This document shows, one piece after another, positions 30,401 through 36,307 of a stretch of 64,000 bases of DNA. This DNA comes from Rhodococcus spongiicola. GTDB taxonomy: Bacteria > Actinomycetota > Actinomycetes > Mycobacteriales > Mycobacteriaceae. A model generated the notes under the pieces. That model worked only from the letters and a program-made list of their open reading frames with translations. It had not been told where the DNA came from and did not search any database. A program made the translations under genes and the position numbers. The stretch's first letter is position 1, and every line of letters begins with the position of its first letter. The stretch covers positions 310,001-374,000 of the forward strand of contig NZ_RKLN01000005.1 of the NCBI RefSeq assembly GCF_004011835.1, read 5' to 3'.

Positions 30401-30556
30401 GCACCGGCACCGGCACCCGAGCCCGAGAAGCCCGCCGAGCAACAGGCAGAGGACGCTTCACCGGAACAGGAGGCGTCGAACACGCCTCCGCCGCAGGCCA
30501 AGCCCGGCGGACTCGGGTTCAAGGCCGGCGCCAAGGCACCGGGCCGTAAGAAGTAG
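27485..30556 (+). CDS. etfD: membrane-bound Fe-S oxidoreductase EtfD (ETF:quinone link of beta-oxidation)
   Basis: A 1023-residue protein. Residues 1-250 contain about five membrane helices resembling a haem b/NarG-like anchor. Two 4Fe-4S motifs follow (CTECGRCQSQCP near 299-310 and CTTCGACVEQCP near 400-411), then two CCG domains (CAGAYEDR...TCAHC and the second ending MCCGAGGARMW), as in heterodisulfide-reductase/glycolate-oxidase type proteins. The M. tuberculosis homologue Rv0338c was named EtfD because it accepts electrons from acyl-CoA dehydrogenases through EtfBA. The C-terminal tail from about residue 755 is Ala/Pro/Lys-rich with repeats and makes this protein longer than the mycobacterial one. 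ATG after GAAAGG. Two operator-like palindromes lie upstream. Confidence 0.9.
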   Translation: MNALTITLGTIGVLLSIPAWGSFFLGVWRIVSAIRVGQPAPDRWRPFFPRFKQMVAEIFAHTRMSKFRTVGWAHWLVMIGFLLGSIVAMEAYIQTFNPQGGWPLIGGTAVYHFVDELLGIGTVIGIIALVIIRQRNHPRGPARLSRFSGSNFRAAYFVEAVVLIEGLGMILVKAGKIATYGHANPWTDFFTMRVAELIPGSPELVSVFAFVKLMSAMVWLYIVGRNINWGVAWHRFSAFFNIYFKREDDGDVALGAAKPMMSKGRALDMENVDPDTDTLGAGRIEDFSWKGWLDFTTCTECGRCQSQCPAWNTGKPLSPKLFIMSLRDHGSAKAPYLLAGGRKDMGGDEVGLVDAEGKVLEDKLAAIPEAARAEAERPLVGESVEGELGGIIDPETLWSCTTCGACVEQCPVDIEHVDHIIDMRRYQVLIESDFPSELAGLFKNLENKGNPWGQNAKDRLNWINEMDFEIPVYGQDADSFEDYEYLFWVGCAGAYEDRAKKTTKAVAELLATAGVKFMVLGAEETCTGDSARRAGNEFLFQQLAMQNIELLNTVFEGTPDNKRKIVVTCAHCFNALGNEYPQVGGAYEVVHHTQLLNRLVRAKKLVPVAKLEENVTYHDPCYLGRHNKVYDAPRELMEASGANLTEMPRHGERSMCCGAGGARMWMEEQLGKRINVDRVDEALTTLGGNGASPQGASTQKIATGCPFCRVMLTDGVTARQEQGQGEGVEVVDVAQMMLESVTRLDPEQLTANIKVERREKVPAATPAAAEAAAAPAAPASEPEAAPAAEPEAAPAAEAAPAPAAAPAKGKGLQMKGLAKAPGAKAPGAKAPGAKAPGGKGLQMKGAAKAPGAKAATPAPAEPAADTPSAPAAPAAKPGGLAMKGGAKAPGAKAPGGKGLQMKGGAKAPGAKAATPAPAAEAPAPAAETPAAPAAPATPTAKPGGLAMKGGAKAPGGKGLQMKGGAKAPGAKTAPAPAPEPEKPAEQQAEDASPEQEASNTPPPQAKPGGLGFKAGAKAPGRKK
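29904..30556 (+). repeat. Lys/Gly/Ala/Pro tandem repeats in the EtfD C-terminal tail
   Basis: From about residue 807 of EtfD the sequence is built from recurring blocks of KGLQMKG, GGAKAPGAKAPG and KPGGLAMKGGAKAPG, separated by Ala/Pro linkers (PAPAAEAPAPAA). At least five MKG-x-AKAPG blocks are present, the last degenerating to GFKAGAKAPGRKK at the C-terminus. The DNA is repetitive too, so copy number may vary between strains. The tail is strongly basic and probably unstructured and cytoplasmic. Confidence 0.85.
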
Positions 30557-30560
30557 GCAC

Positions 30561-30606
30561 ACACGAAGGCGCCCTCACCGTCCGCGGTGGGGGCACCTTC
30601 GTCTGT
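30561..30606 (+). terminator. hairpin terminator after etfD
   Basis: A long imperfect inverted repeat (30561-30580 with 30585-30606, loop TCCG) starts 5 bases after the etfD stop. Most arm bases pair, including two G-T type pairs. No T-run follows. Confidence 0.7.
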
Positions 30607-30622
30607 GGTCACCGCCGACATC

Positions 30623-30692
30623 GCACACCTTCTGCGCCGATCACACACGGGTTCCGGCCGCAGCCGGGGTGTGACGCCGGCAACGGGTGTGC
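30623..30692. repeat. left flanking half-site array of the AbiEi/DUF559-type gene
   Basis: Four related half-sites occur in mirror order: GCACAC (30623), TCACAC (30641), GTGTGA (30669) and GTGTGC (30687), so the distances between starts are 18, 28 and 18. A second array with almost the same layout lies just after the gene at 31745-31816. The stretches CACACCT, CGATCACA and GTGTGACGCC are shared between the two arrays at identical offsets. Two near-DnaA-box words (ATCCACAGG at 30704 and 30722) follow before the gene. Confidence 0.65.
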
Positions 30693-30791
30693 GCTGCCGA
30701 TGTGATCCACAGGCGTTGAGTCATCCACAGGAGGGCGCGACGACGTCGTGTGAGGCACGGGGCAGATCACGCCGCAGTCCACGATGGCCGC

Positions 30792-31739
30792 ATGGGGGCA
30801 CACATCATCCGGCGCGACGAGGCACTACGACGCGGCGCCGCCGACAGCCAACTACAGCGCCTGTGCCACAAGGGGTCCTGGTACCGGCTACGCCCGGGCG
30901 TGTACACGCCGCGCGAACAGTTCGCGGCGCTGGACGCCCGTGAACGACACATAATTCTGGCCACCGCGGCCCTGCACGCGTCGTCACCGGACGCGGTACT
31001 GAGCCACCAGTCGGCGGCCGCGCTACACGGCCTGGACCTGTGGAACACCCCGATGAAGGCCGTCCACCTGACGCGGAACCGGCGATCAGGTGGACGGCGG
31101 ACCGGACATCGACACGTCCACTCCGCGGCCCTGGACTCCGACGAGGTGACGACGATCGACGGTCTCCGCGTCACCACTGTCGCCCGGACTGTCGTCGACC
31201 TGGCGCGGTCGTTGCCGTTCGAGCAGGCAGTCGTGGCGGGCGATCACGCGCTGCACACCAAGCGGTGCACGTTCCGGGACCTCGAGGCCAGCCGTCCGCA
31301 ATCGGCCCGTCGCAAGGTCGCTCGCGTATCGAGCCAGTTGGACGGGAGATCCGAGAGTGTCGGCGAATCCCGGAGCCGGGTCCTGATGATCCGAGAACAA
31401 TTGCCGATCCCCGACTGCCAGGCGAACCTGTACGCACCCGACGGGGTGCACCTGGGACGGGTGGACTTCTTGTTCGAGGAGTTCGGCGTTGTCGGGGAGT
31501 TCGACGGTCGCATCAAGTACGGCCGACTCGTCCCCGACGGGCAAGTCCCAGCAGACGTGCTGTGGGCGGAGAAGACGCGCGAGGACGCGATCCGGGCCGC
31601 GGGCTGGCAGGTGGTGCGGTGGGGCTGGAACGAACTGTCGACGCCCCACGTGGTCGTCCAGCGGATTCGTGACGCGTTCGAGCGGGCGCGCCTTTCCCCT
31701 CCGCCACGCGGACGCGTCGAGCACACGCCGCAACCGTGA
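30792..31739 (+). CDS. AbiEi-type winged-helix protein with DUF559-like nuclease domain
   Basis: A 315-residue protein of an actinobacterial family usually annotated as AbiEi antitoxin-like/endonuclease-domain protein. Residues about 6-45 form a winged-helix-like start (RDEALRRGAADSQLQRLCHKGSWYRLRPGVYTP), the middle resembles the AbiEi C-terminal region (TTVARTVVDLARSLPFEQAVVAGDHAL), and the end (about 215-295) fits a Vsr/DUF559-type PD-(D/E)xK nuclease: VDFLFEEFGVVGEFDG, then KTREDAIRAAGWQVVRWGWNEL. No AbiEii toxin gene is adjacent. The ATG at 30792 begins just before the helix-turn-helix. The gene is bracketed by two palindromic arrays, suggesting a self-contained unit. Real function is unknown; anti-phage defence or a selfish nuclease are possibilities. 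Confidence 0.75.
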   Translation: MGAHIIRRDEALRRGAADSQLQRLCHKGSWYRLRPGVYTPREQFAALDARERHIILATAALHASSPDAVLSHQSAAALHGLDLWNTPMKAVHLTRNRRSGGRRTGHRHVHSAALDSDEVTTIDGLRVTTVARTVVDLARSLPFEQAVVAGDHALHTKRCTFRDLEASRPQSARRKVARVSSQLDGRSESVGESRSRVLMIREQLPIPDCQANLYAPDGVHLGRVDFLFEEFGVVGEFDGRIKYGRLVPDGQVPADVLWAEKTREDAIRAAGWQVVRWGWNELSTPHVVVQRIRDAFERARLSPPPRGRVEHTPQP

Positions 31740-31744
31740 CCGTC

Positions 31745-31816
31745 ACACACCTGATCCGGCGATCACATACCCATTCAACGGTGAAAGCCCGTGTGACGCC
31801 ATCAAAGGAAGTGTGC
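31745..31816. repeat. right flanking half-site array of the AbiEi/DUF559-type gene
   Basis: It mirrors the left array: ACACAC (31745), TCACAT (31763), GTGTGA (31791) and GTGTGC (31811), with start distances 18, 28 and 20. It begins 6 bases after the stop codon of the nuclease-like gene and ends 20 bases before the S9 peptidase stop. It may also act as terminator for the two convergent genes, but the repeat at the other end of the gene is not explained by that. Confidence 0.65.
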
Positions 31817-31835
31817 CGTCAATCCAACGCGACTG

Positions 31836-33785
31836 CTACGGCCGCCACAGCTCCAGCCGCGGGACGCCGGGCGTCTCGAAGCCGAGGACCTGGCCGTAGA
31901 ACGACAGTTCCGCCTCACGGGCGCTGGCGATCGTCTCGGCCTTCCGGAACCCGTGAGACTCGCCCGCATAGGCGAGGTAGGCGTGCGGAATCTGCTTCCG
32001 TACGAGCGCATCGCGGAACTGTTCGGCCTGCGACGGCGGCACGATCGGGTCCGACAGGCCCTGCAGCAACAGCACCGGACACGACAGTCCGTCGACGTTG
32101 TTGACCGGCGCCCGACGGGTGTACAGGTCGGCGGCCTCCGGTAGCGGGCCGATCAGTCCGTCGACGTACCGGGACTCGAAATCGTGGGTCTCCTTGACGA
32201 ACTCGACCAGTTCGGCGACGCCGTAGTACGACACGCCGCACGCGAATACGTCCGACGTCGTCAACGCCGACAACACGGTCCATCCGCCCGCCGAACCGCC
32301 TTCGATCGCAAGACGATCCGGGTCGGCGAGCCCCGCGTCGGCGAGGCCGCGGACGGCCGCGACGGTGTCCTCGACGTCGACGACCCCCCACTGGCCGCGT
32401 AGCCGGTTTCGGTACTCGCGTCCGTACCCGCTGGATCCGCCGTAGTTCACGTCGACAACGCCGATACCGCGGCTCGTGAAGTACGCATACGCCGGCTGCA
32501 GTGCAGGCGCGACATGTGAGGTGGGCCCGCCGTGCACGAACGCGACGTAGGGAGGCAGTTCGCCGTCCGGGGCGTGGTAGTCGGGGTTGTGGGGTGGGTA
32601 GACGACCGTATGCACCTCGCGCTCCGGACCCTGGAAGGTCAGGGACCGTGCCTCGGGCAGGTAGCTGGTGCCGGGTAGTGCGTCGACCGACAGCCGCACG
32701 TCGGTGAGTGCTCCGGTGTCCAGGTCGAGCACGCGTAGCCCCGGTGCGACCTGTGCTCCGCCACAGCGCAGTAGGACCCGTCGTCCGTCCACGTCGCAGA
32801 TCTGTACCGACGAGATGCCTTCGAGTTCGACATCGCGAAGCGCGCCCGTGGCCGGGACGACAAGGCCCAGCGTGTCGGTGCCGACGGTGCGGGCCGTGAG
32901 GAGGTGGCCATCGTCGAGCACCGTGTACCAGCGGGCACCGAGCTGCCAGAGCGGGGCGCCGAAGTCAGCATCGATCGGGCAGATCGGTTCCACGGCATCG
33001 CCGTTCGCCGCGACGCGGTAGAGGTTCCACCAGCCGGTGCGGTCGCTGATCACGTTCAGGGTGGACGCGTCGACCCATTCGGGCTGCAGCACCGATTCCT
33101 CCGGGCCACCGAGCAGGACGTCGACCTTGCCCGAAGCCAGCGTCAGCACGCGCAGTTCGGTCCCGTCCCAGGGCATCTGCGGATGCTTCCACGCGATCCA
33201 GGCGAGACGCTCGCCGTCCGGCGACAATCGCGGGTAGGCGAGGAAGTCGGAGCCGGCGACGATCGAACGCTGCGTTGCCGGGTTGTCCTCCGCGCGTCCG
33301 TCGAGTGGGATCGCGCAGATGTCGCGCTTCGGCGGCCCGTCGCGATAGGACTCGCGCACACACCACACCTCGTCGCCGACGATCGTGAGATCGCCGTAGC
33401 GATCCGCTGACGGGGTCGGAGGAATCGGCGTGATGGGCACGGGTGCGGCATCGATGGACGGGTCGAACCGGTACAGCCTCTGGTCACTGAACTCCGCGAA
33501 TACCAGCACCCCGTCGGCGGTCACCGCCCACGCTCCGCCGCCGTACTCGTGGACGCGAGTTCGCGCGTTCCACGGCGCGGGCAGGACGTCGCCCGGCTCG
33601 CCGTCCGGGCCGATACGTCTGATGGCGGACCGACCGCCCTCGGTGGGACGCTGTTCCGACCACCACACGGCGTCGGCAGCGAAAAAACCTCCCTCGACCA
33701 TGTGCCCGCTGGCGGCGACGTCGGCGGCGGTGATCGGTGAGATCCACGAACCGTAGCTGGCGACGGTTGATGCGTGATGCGCCAT
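31836..33785 (-). CDS. S9-family prolyl oligopeptidase-like peptidase
   Basis: A 649-residue serine peptidase with an N-terminal beta-propeller (about 1-390, repeating strands such as WWSEQRPTEGGRSAIRRIGPDG and LSPDGERLAWIAW) and a C-terminal alpha/beta-hydrolase domain. The nucleophile elbow is GGSAGGW, the acid follows in LQGLSDPIVPP and the histidine is in GESHGF. Such enzymes cut short peptides, usually after proline or with acyl-aminoacyl/dipeptidyl specificity. No signal peptide, so cytosolic. The start at 33785 is taken at MAHHAST; upstream codons overlap the divergent PPOX promoter and look non-coding. Confidence 0.9.
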   Translation of the reverse strand: MAHHASTVASYGSWISPITAADVAASGHMVEGGFFAADAVWWSEQRPTEGGRSAIRRIGPDGEPGDVLPAPWNARTRVHEYGGGAWAVTADGVLVFAEFSDQRLYRFDPSIDAAPVPITPIPPTPSADRYGDLTIVGDEVWCVRESYRDGPPKRDICAIPLDGRAEDNPATQRSIVAGSDFLAYPRLSPDGERLAWIAWKHPQMPWDGTELRVLTLASGKVDVLLGGPEESVLQPEWVDASTLNVISDRTGWWNLYRVAANGDAVEPICPIDADFGAPLWQLGARWYTVLDDGHLLTARTVGTDTLGLVVPATGALRDVELEGISSVQICDVDGRRVLLRCGGAQVAPGLRVLDLDTGALTDVRLSVDALPGTSYLPEARSLTFQGPEREVHTVVYPPHNPDYHAPDGELPPYVAFVHGGPTSHVAPALQPAYAYFTSRGIGVVDVNYGGSSGYGREYRNRLRGQWGVVDVEDTVAAVRGLADAGLADPDRLAIEGGSAGGWTVLSALTTSDVFACGVSYYGVAELVEFVKETHDFESRYVDGLIGPLPEAADLYTRRAPVNNVDGLSCPVLLLQGLSDPIVPPSQAEQFRDALVRKQIPHAYLAYAGESHGFRKAETIASAREAELSFYGQVLGFETPGVPRLELWRP

Positions 33786-33822
33786 AAGGGACACAGTAGC
33801 GATCGGGACGTACTGTTCACCC

Positions 33823-34236
33823 ATGTCCGCACATCTACCTCGGCGGTTCACCGACGCCCCCGTGGCGCGGATGGCGACGGTGTCGGCGGACGGCACTCCG
33901 CATGTGGTCCCGGTGGTGTTCGTGGTCGTGCGGGACACGGTCTACACCGCGGTGGACGACAAACCCAAGACAACCCGCCGACTGAGGCGTCTGGCGAACA
34001 TCGCCGCGACGGGGCGCGTGAGTCTGCTCGTCGACCACTACGACGACGACTGGGCGCAGCTGTGGTGGGTGCGTGTCGACGGGACCGCGGAGGTGCTGGC
34101 GGCCGACGCCGACGAGTCGACCTCAGCCATCGACGCCCTGGTTGCGAAGTATCGGCAGTATCGGTCGATGCGGCCGTCCGGGCCGGTGGTCGCGATACGC
34201 GTGCTTAGGTGGCGTGAGTGGTCGGCGACGTCGTGA
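33823..34236 (+). CDS. PPOX-class F420-dependent oxidoreductase (TIGR03668-like)
   Basis: A 137-residue split-barrel flavin/deazaflavin-binding protein. The N-terminal FTDAPVARMATVSADGTPHVVPVVFVV and the segment LLVDHYDDDWAQLWWVRVDGTAEVL are the signature of the TIGR03668 subfamily, which is thought to use coenzyme F420, a cofactor of Mycobacteriales. The substrate is unknown. The gene is divergent from the S9 peptidase gene, 37 bases apart. Confidence 0.85.
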   Translation: MSAHLPRRFTDAPVARMATVSADGTPHVVPVVFVVVRDTVYTAVDDKPKTTRRLRRLANIAATGRVSLLVDHYDDDWAQLWWVRVDGTAEVLAADADESTSAIDALVAKYRQYRSMRPSGPVVAIRVLRWREWSATS

Positions 34237-34338
34237 AAGTGGCGTCCCGAAAGTGCGGAACGCGGCGTTTGTCCCCGGCTGTAACACACCTGTTCGTTTG
34301 ACGGTCTTGTGGCACAACGCACATCGGACGACCATGGA

Positions 34339-34344
34339 TATAGT
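34339..34344 (+). promoter_or_regulatory. possible -10 box for the small secreted peptide gene
   Basis: TATAGT lies 28 bases before the ATG at 34372 and would start transcription near 34350, giving a short leader with an AGGAAGCG ribosome-binding site. No correctly spaced -35 hexamer is seen. Confidence 0.4.
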
Positions 34345-34371
34345 GCGCATCGCGCACAGGAAGCGAAGCGC

Positions 34372-34578
34372 ATGTCATCGGAAGCGAAGGTTCCTCTCAT
34401 GACACGCAGAATTTCCGCAGCATTGGCCGCTGTCGCGGTCACACTCTCCCTGGGCGCGTTCGGTGCGCCGGCCGCTTCGGCCGCGTCGTTGTCCGAGGCG
34501 CAGACTCCCGTTCAGGGTTCGGTGGGGCTCTGCCTCGTCATCCCGTTCGGATCGCTGGTGCTCCCGATCTGTCTCTGA
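34372..34578 (+). CDS. small secreted peptide, about 30-residue hydrophobic mature form with two cysteines
   Basis: A 68-residue precursor. Residues 1-37 form a signal peptide (basic n-region, hydrophobic AALAAVAVTLSLGAFGAPA, cleavage near ASA). The mature part is about 30 residues: ASLSEAQTPVQGS, then VGLCLVIPFGSLVLPICL. Two cysteines (C54, C67), 13 apart, could close a loop around the IPFGSLVLP core. The ATG at 34372 has AGGAAGCG upstream; an internal ATG at 34399 would give a shorter signal peptide. It is followed by a strong terminator, so it is a one-gene transcript. I do not recognise a characterised family; a cell-envelope peptide or bacteriocin-like factor is speculation. Confidence 0.65.
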   Translation: MSSEAKVPLMTRRISAALAAVAVTLSLGAFGAPAASAASLSEAQTPVQGSVGLCLVIPFGSLVLPICL

Positions 34579-34602
34579 TCCAGTGCACGCTGCGAAACCC
34601 AG

Positions 34603-34642
34603 GCCCGTTCGGCGGAGCTCACGAGCTCCGCCGCTGACGGGC
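34603..34642 (+). terminator. hairpin terminator after the small peptide gene
   Basis: GGCGGAGCTC (34611-34620) and GAGCTCCGCC (34623-34632) pair perfectly across a 2-base gap, extended by outer arms GCCCGT (34603-34608) and ACGGGC (34637-34642). Confidence 0.75.
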
Positions 34643-34761
34643 TGAGCGCGACGCTCGTTGTGACGCACGCAACACCAAGCCTCCGTCGGAACACCCTCCG
34701 GAGGTGGTATTGGCGCCGGGGGAACATGCCGTTCGATACCCGCTTGCACTCGAGTGCAATC

Positions 34762-36024
34762 ATGGGGGCCGTGAGCATTCCAGATTCCCCTCGTCTACGT
34801 CGCCCGCAGCGCGCGCTGGAGCAGTCCACCAAACTGCAGAACGTGCTCTACGAGATCCGGGGTCCGGTGCACGCGCATGCGGCACGCCTGGAGGCCGAGG
34901 GGCATCGCATTCTCAAGCTCAACATCGGGAATCCTGCCCCGTTCGGATTCGAGGCACCCGATGTGATCATGCGAGACATGATCGCCGCGTTGCCCTACGC
35001 GCAGGGATACTCCGAGTCCAAGGGCATTCTGTCGGCCCGACGCGCGATCGTCACCCGCTACGAGCTGGTGCCCGGATTCCCGGAACTCGACGTCGACGAC
35101 ATCTTCCTGGGCAACGGCGTGTCCGAGCTCATCACGATGACGATGCAGGCGCTGCTCAACGACGGCGACGAGGTCCTCATCCCGGCGCCGGACTACCCGC
35201 TGTGGACGGCGATGACCAGCCTGTCGGGTGGCACGCCGGTGCACTACCTGTGCGACGAGCAGAACGACTGGAACCCCGACATCGCGGACATCGAGTCCAA
35301 GATCACGGACAAGACCAAGGCGCTGCTGGTCATCAATCCGAACAACCCGACGGGTGCGGTGTACTCGGCGGAGGTTCTCTCCCAGCTCGTCGACCTGGCA
35401 CGCAGGCACCAACTACTGCTGCTGGCCGACGAGATCTACGACAAGATCCTCTACGACGACGTCAAGCACGTCTCGCTGGCCACACTCGCCCCCGATCTGC
35501 TGTGCCTCACCTTCAACGGCCTGTCGAAGGCCTACCGTGTCGCCGGCTACCGCGCGGGGTGGGTCGCGATCACCGGACCGAAGGACCACGCGTCCGGCTT
35601 CCTGGAGGGTCTCGATCTGCTCGCCTCCACCCGCCTGTGTCCCAACGTTCCCGGTCAGCACGCCATCCAGGTGGCGCTCGGTGGGCACCAGAGCATCGAC
35701 GACCTCGTCCTGCCCGGCGGTCGGCTGCTCGAGCAGCGCGACATTGCATGGGAGCGGCTCAACATGATCCCGGGCGTCTCGTGCGTCAAGCCGCGCGGCG
35801 CCCTGTACGCGTTCCCCCGGCTGGATCCGAACGTCCACGAGATCTACGACGACGAGAAATTGGTCCAGGACCTGCTGCTGCAGGAGAAGATCCTCATGGT
35901 TCAGGGCACCGGCTTCAACTGGCCCAACCACGACCACCTGCGGATCGTGACGCTCCCGTGGGCGCGCGATCTGGCCGTCGCGATCGAACGGTTCGGCAAC
36001 TTCCTGTCCACTTACAAGCAGTAG
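34762..36024 (+). CDS. aspC: pyridoxal-phosphate aminotransferase AspC/AlaA-type
   Basis: A class I aminotransferase of 420 residues, transferring amino groups between amino acids and 2-oxo acids in the cytosol. Visible are NIGNPAPFGFEAP, GYSESKGILSARRAI, the cofactor-site NPNNPTGAVYS, the aspartate in LLLADEIYDKIL, the PLP lysine in NGLSKAYRVAGYRAGW and the substrate arginine in HLRIVTLP. It is homologous to Rv0337c of M. tuberculosis, which also neighbours etfD there; here an insertion of genes separates them. The start is uncertain: the ATG at 34762 or a GTG at 34771 fit best, neither has a strong ribosome-binding site. Confidence 0.9.
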   Translation: MGAVSIPDSPRLRRPQRALEQSTKLQNVLYEIRGPVHAHAARLEAEGHRILKLNIGNPAPFGFEAPDVIMRDMIAALPYAQGYSESKGILSARRAIVTRYELVPGFPELDVDDIFLGNGVSELITMTMQALLNDGDEVLIPAPDYPLWTAMTSLSGGTPVHYLCDEQNDWNPDIADIESKITDKTKALLVINPNNPTGAVYSAEVLSQLVDLARRHQLLLLADEIYDKILYDDVKHVSLATLAPDLLCLTFNGLSKAYRVAGYRAGWVAITGPKDHASGFLEGLDLLASTRLCPNVPGQHAIQVALGGHQSIDDLVLPGGRLLEQRDIAWERLNMIPGVSCVKPRGALYAFPRLDPNVHEIYDDEKLVQDLLLQEKILMVQGTGFNWPNHDHLRIVTLPWARDLAVAIERFGNFLSTYKQ

Positions 36025-36142
36025 CCGCGGCCCCCTTGTGGCTGCGGCGCGGCTGAGGCGTGGCCCGCAACGCGCCGGCTCGAGATACGAGAAACGGACA
36101 CAAGAAACAATTCTGTCCCACAAGATCCACATTCGCGGAAAC

Positions 36143-36161
36143 TTAGGGTAGTCTCACCTCT
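36143..36161. promoter_or_regulatory. possible iron box upstream of the YibE/F gene
   Basis: TTAGGGTAGTCTCACCTCT matches the 19-base DtxR/IdeR consensus (TTAGGTTAGSCTAACCTAA) at 14 positions, with both AGG and ACCT half-site cores intact. It lies about 150 bases before the YibE/F start. It could equally be a chance match. Confidence 0.35.
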
Positions 36162-36162
36162 C

Positions 36163-36290
36163 GGCCCTCCCTGGAGGGCTCGGAAGCGCCTCGTCTTGCC
36201 TCCCCCCTGGGCGGCGAGGTACCGGTGGCGGGGATGCCCCCCTGCTCCCCGTCACCGTCGCTTACCGCAACCTCCCGCTAGCCTGTCCAG
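36163..36290 (+). promoter_or_regulatory. GC-rich potentially structured leader before the YibE/F gene
   Basis: Two hairpins can be drawn: one around 36163-36184 (CCCTCC opposite GGAGGG) and one around 36228-36260 (CGGGGA opposite TCCCCG). The region is non-coding and unusually G/C-tract rich. I cannot match it to a known riboswitch. Confidence 0.35.
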
Positions 36291-36307
36291 GTGCACGGAC
36301 GAAGCCG

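Noticed and set aside
27917-30442. An 841-codon open frame antisense to etfD
   Set aside because: Mirror of the etfD coding sequence including its repeats; no domain visible and etfD itself is certain.
29900-30556. CRISPR-like repeat array
   Set aside because: Repeats are in-frame coding repeats of irregular length without unique spacers; no cas genes.
30703-30729. DnaA-box-like pair as part of a replication origin
   Set aside because: Only two imperfect boxes, no AT-rich unwinding region, no dnaA/dnaN nearby.
34281-34330. A third copy of the CACAC/GTGTG array before the small peptide gene
   Set aside because: Only ACACACCTG matches; the inner half-sites and the spacing are missing.
34298-34344. 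TTGACG at 34298 as -35 partner of TATAGT at 34339
   Set aside because: The 35-base gap is about twice the usual 16-18 bases.
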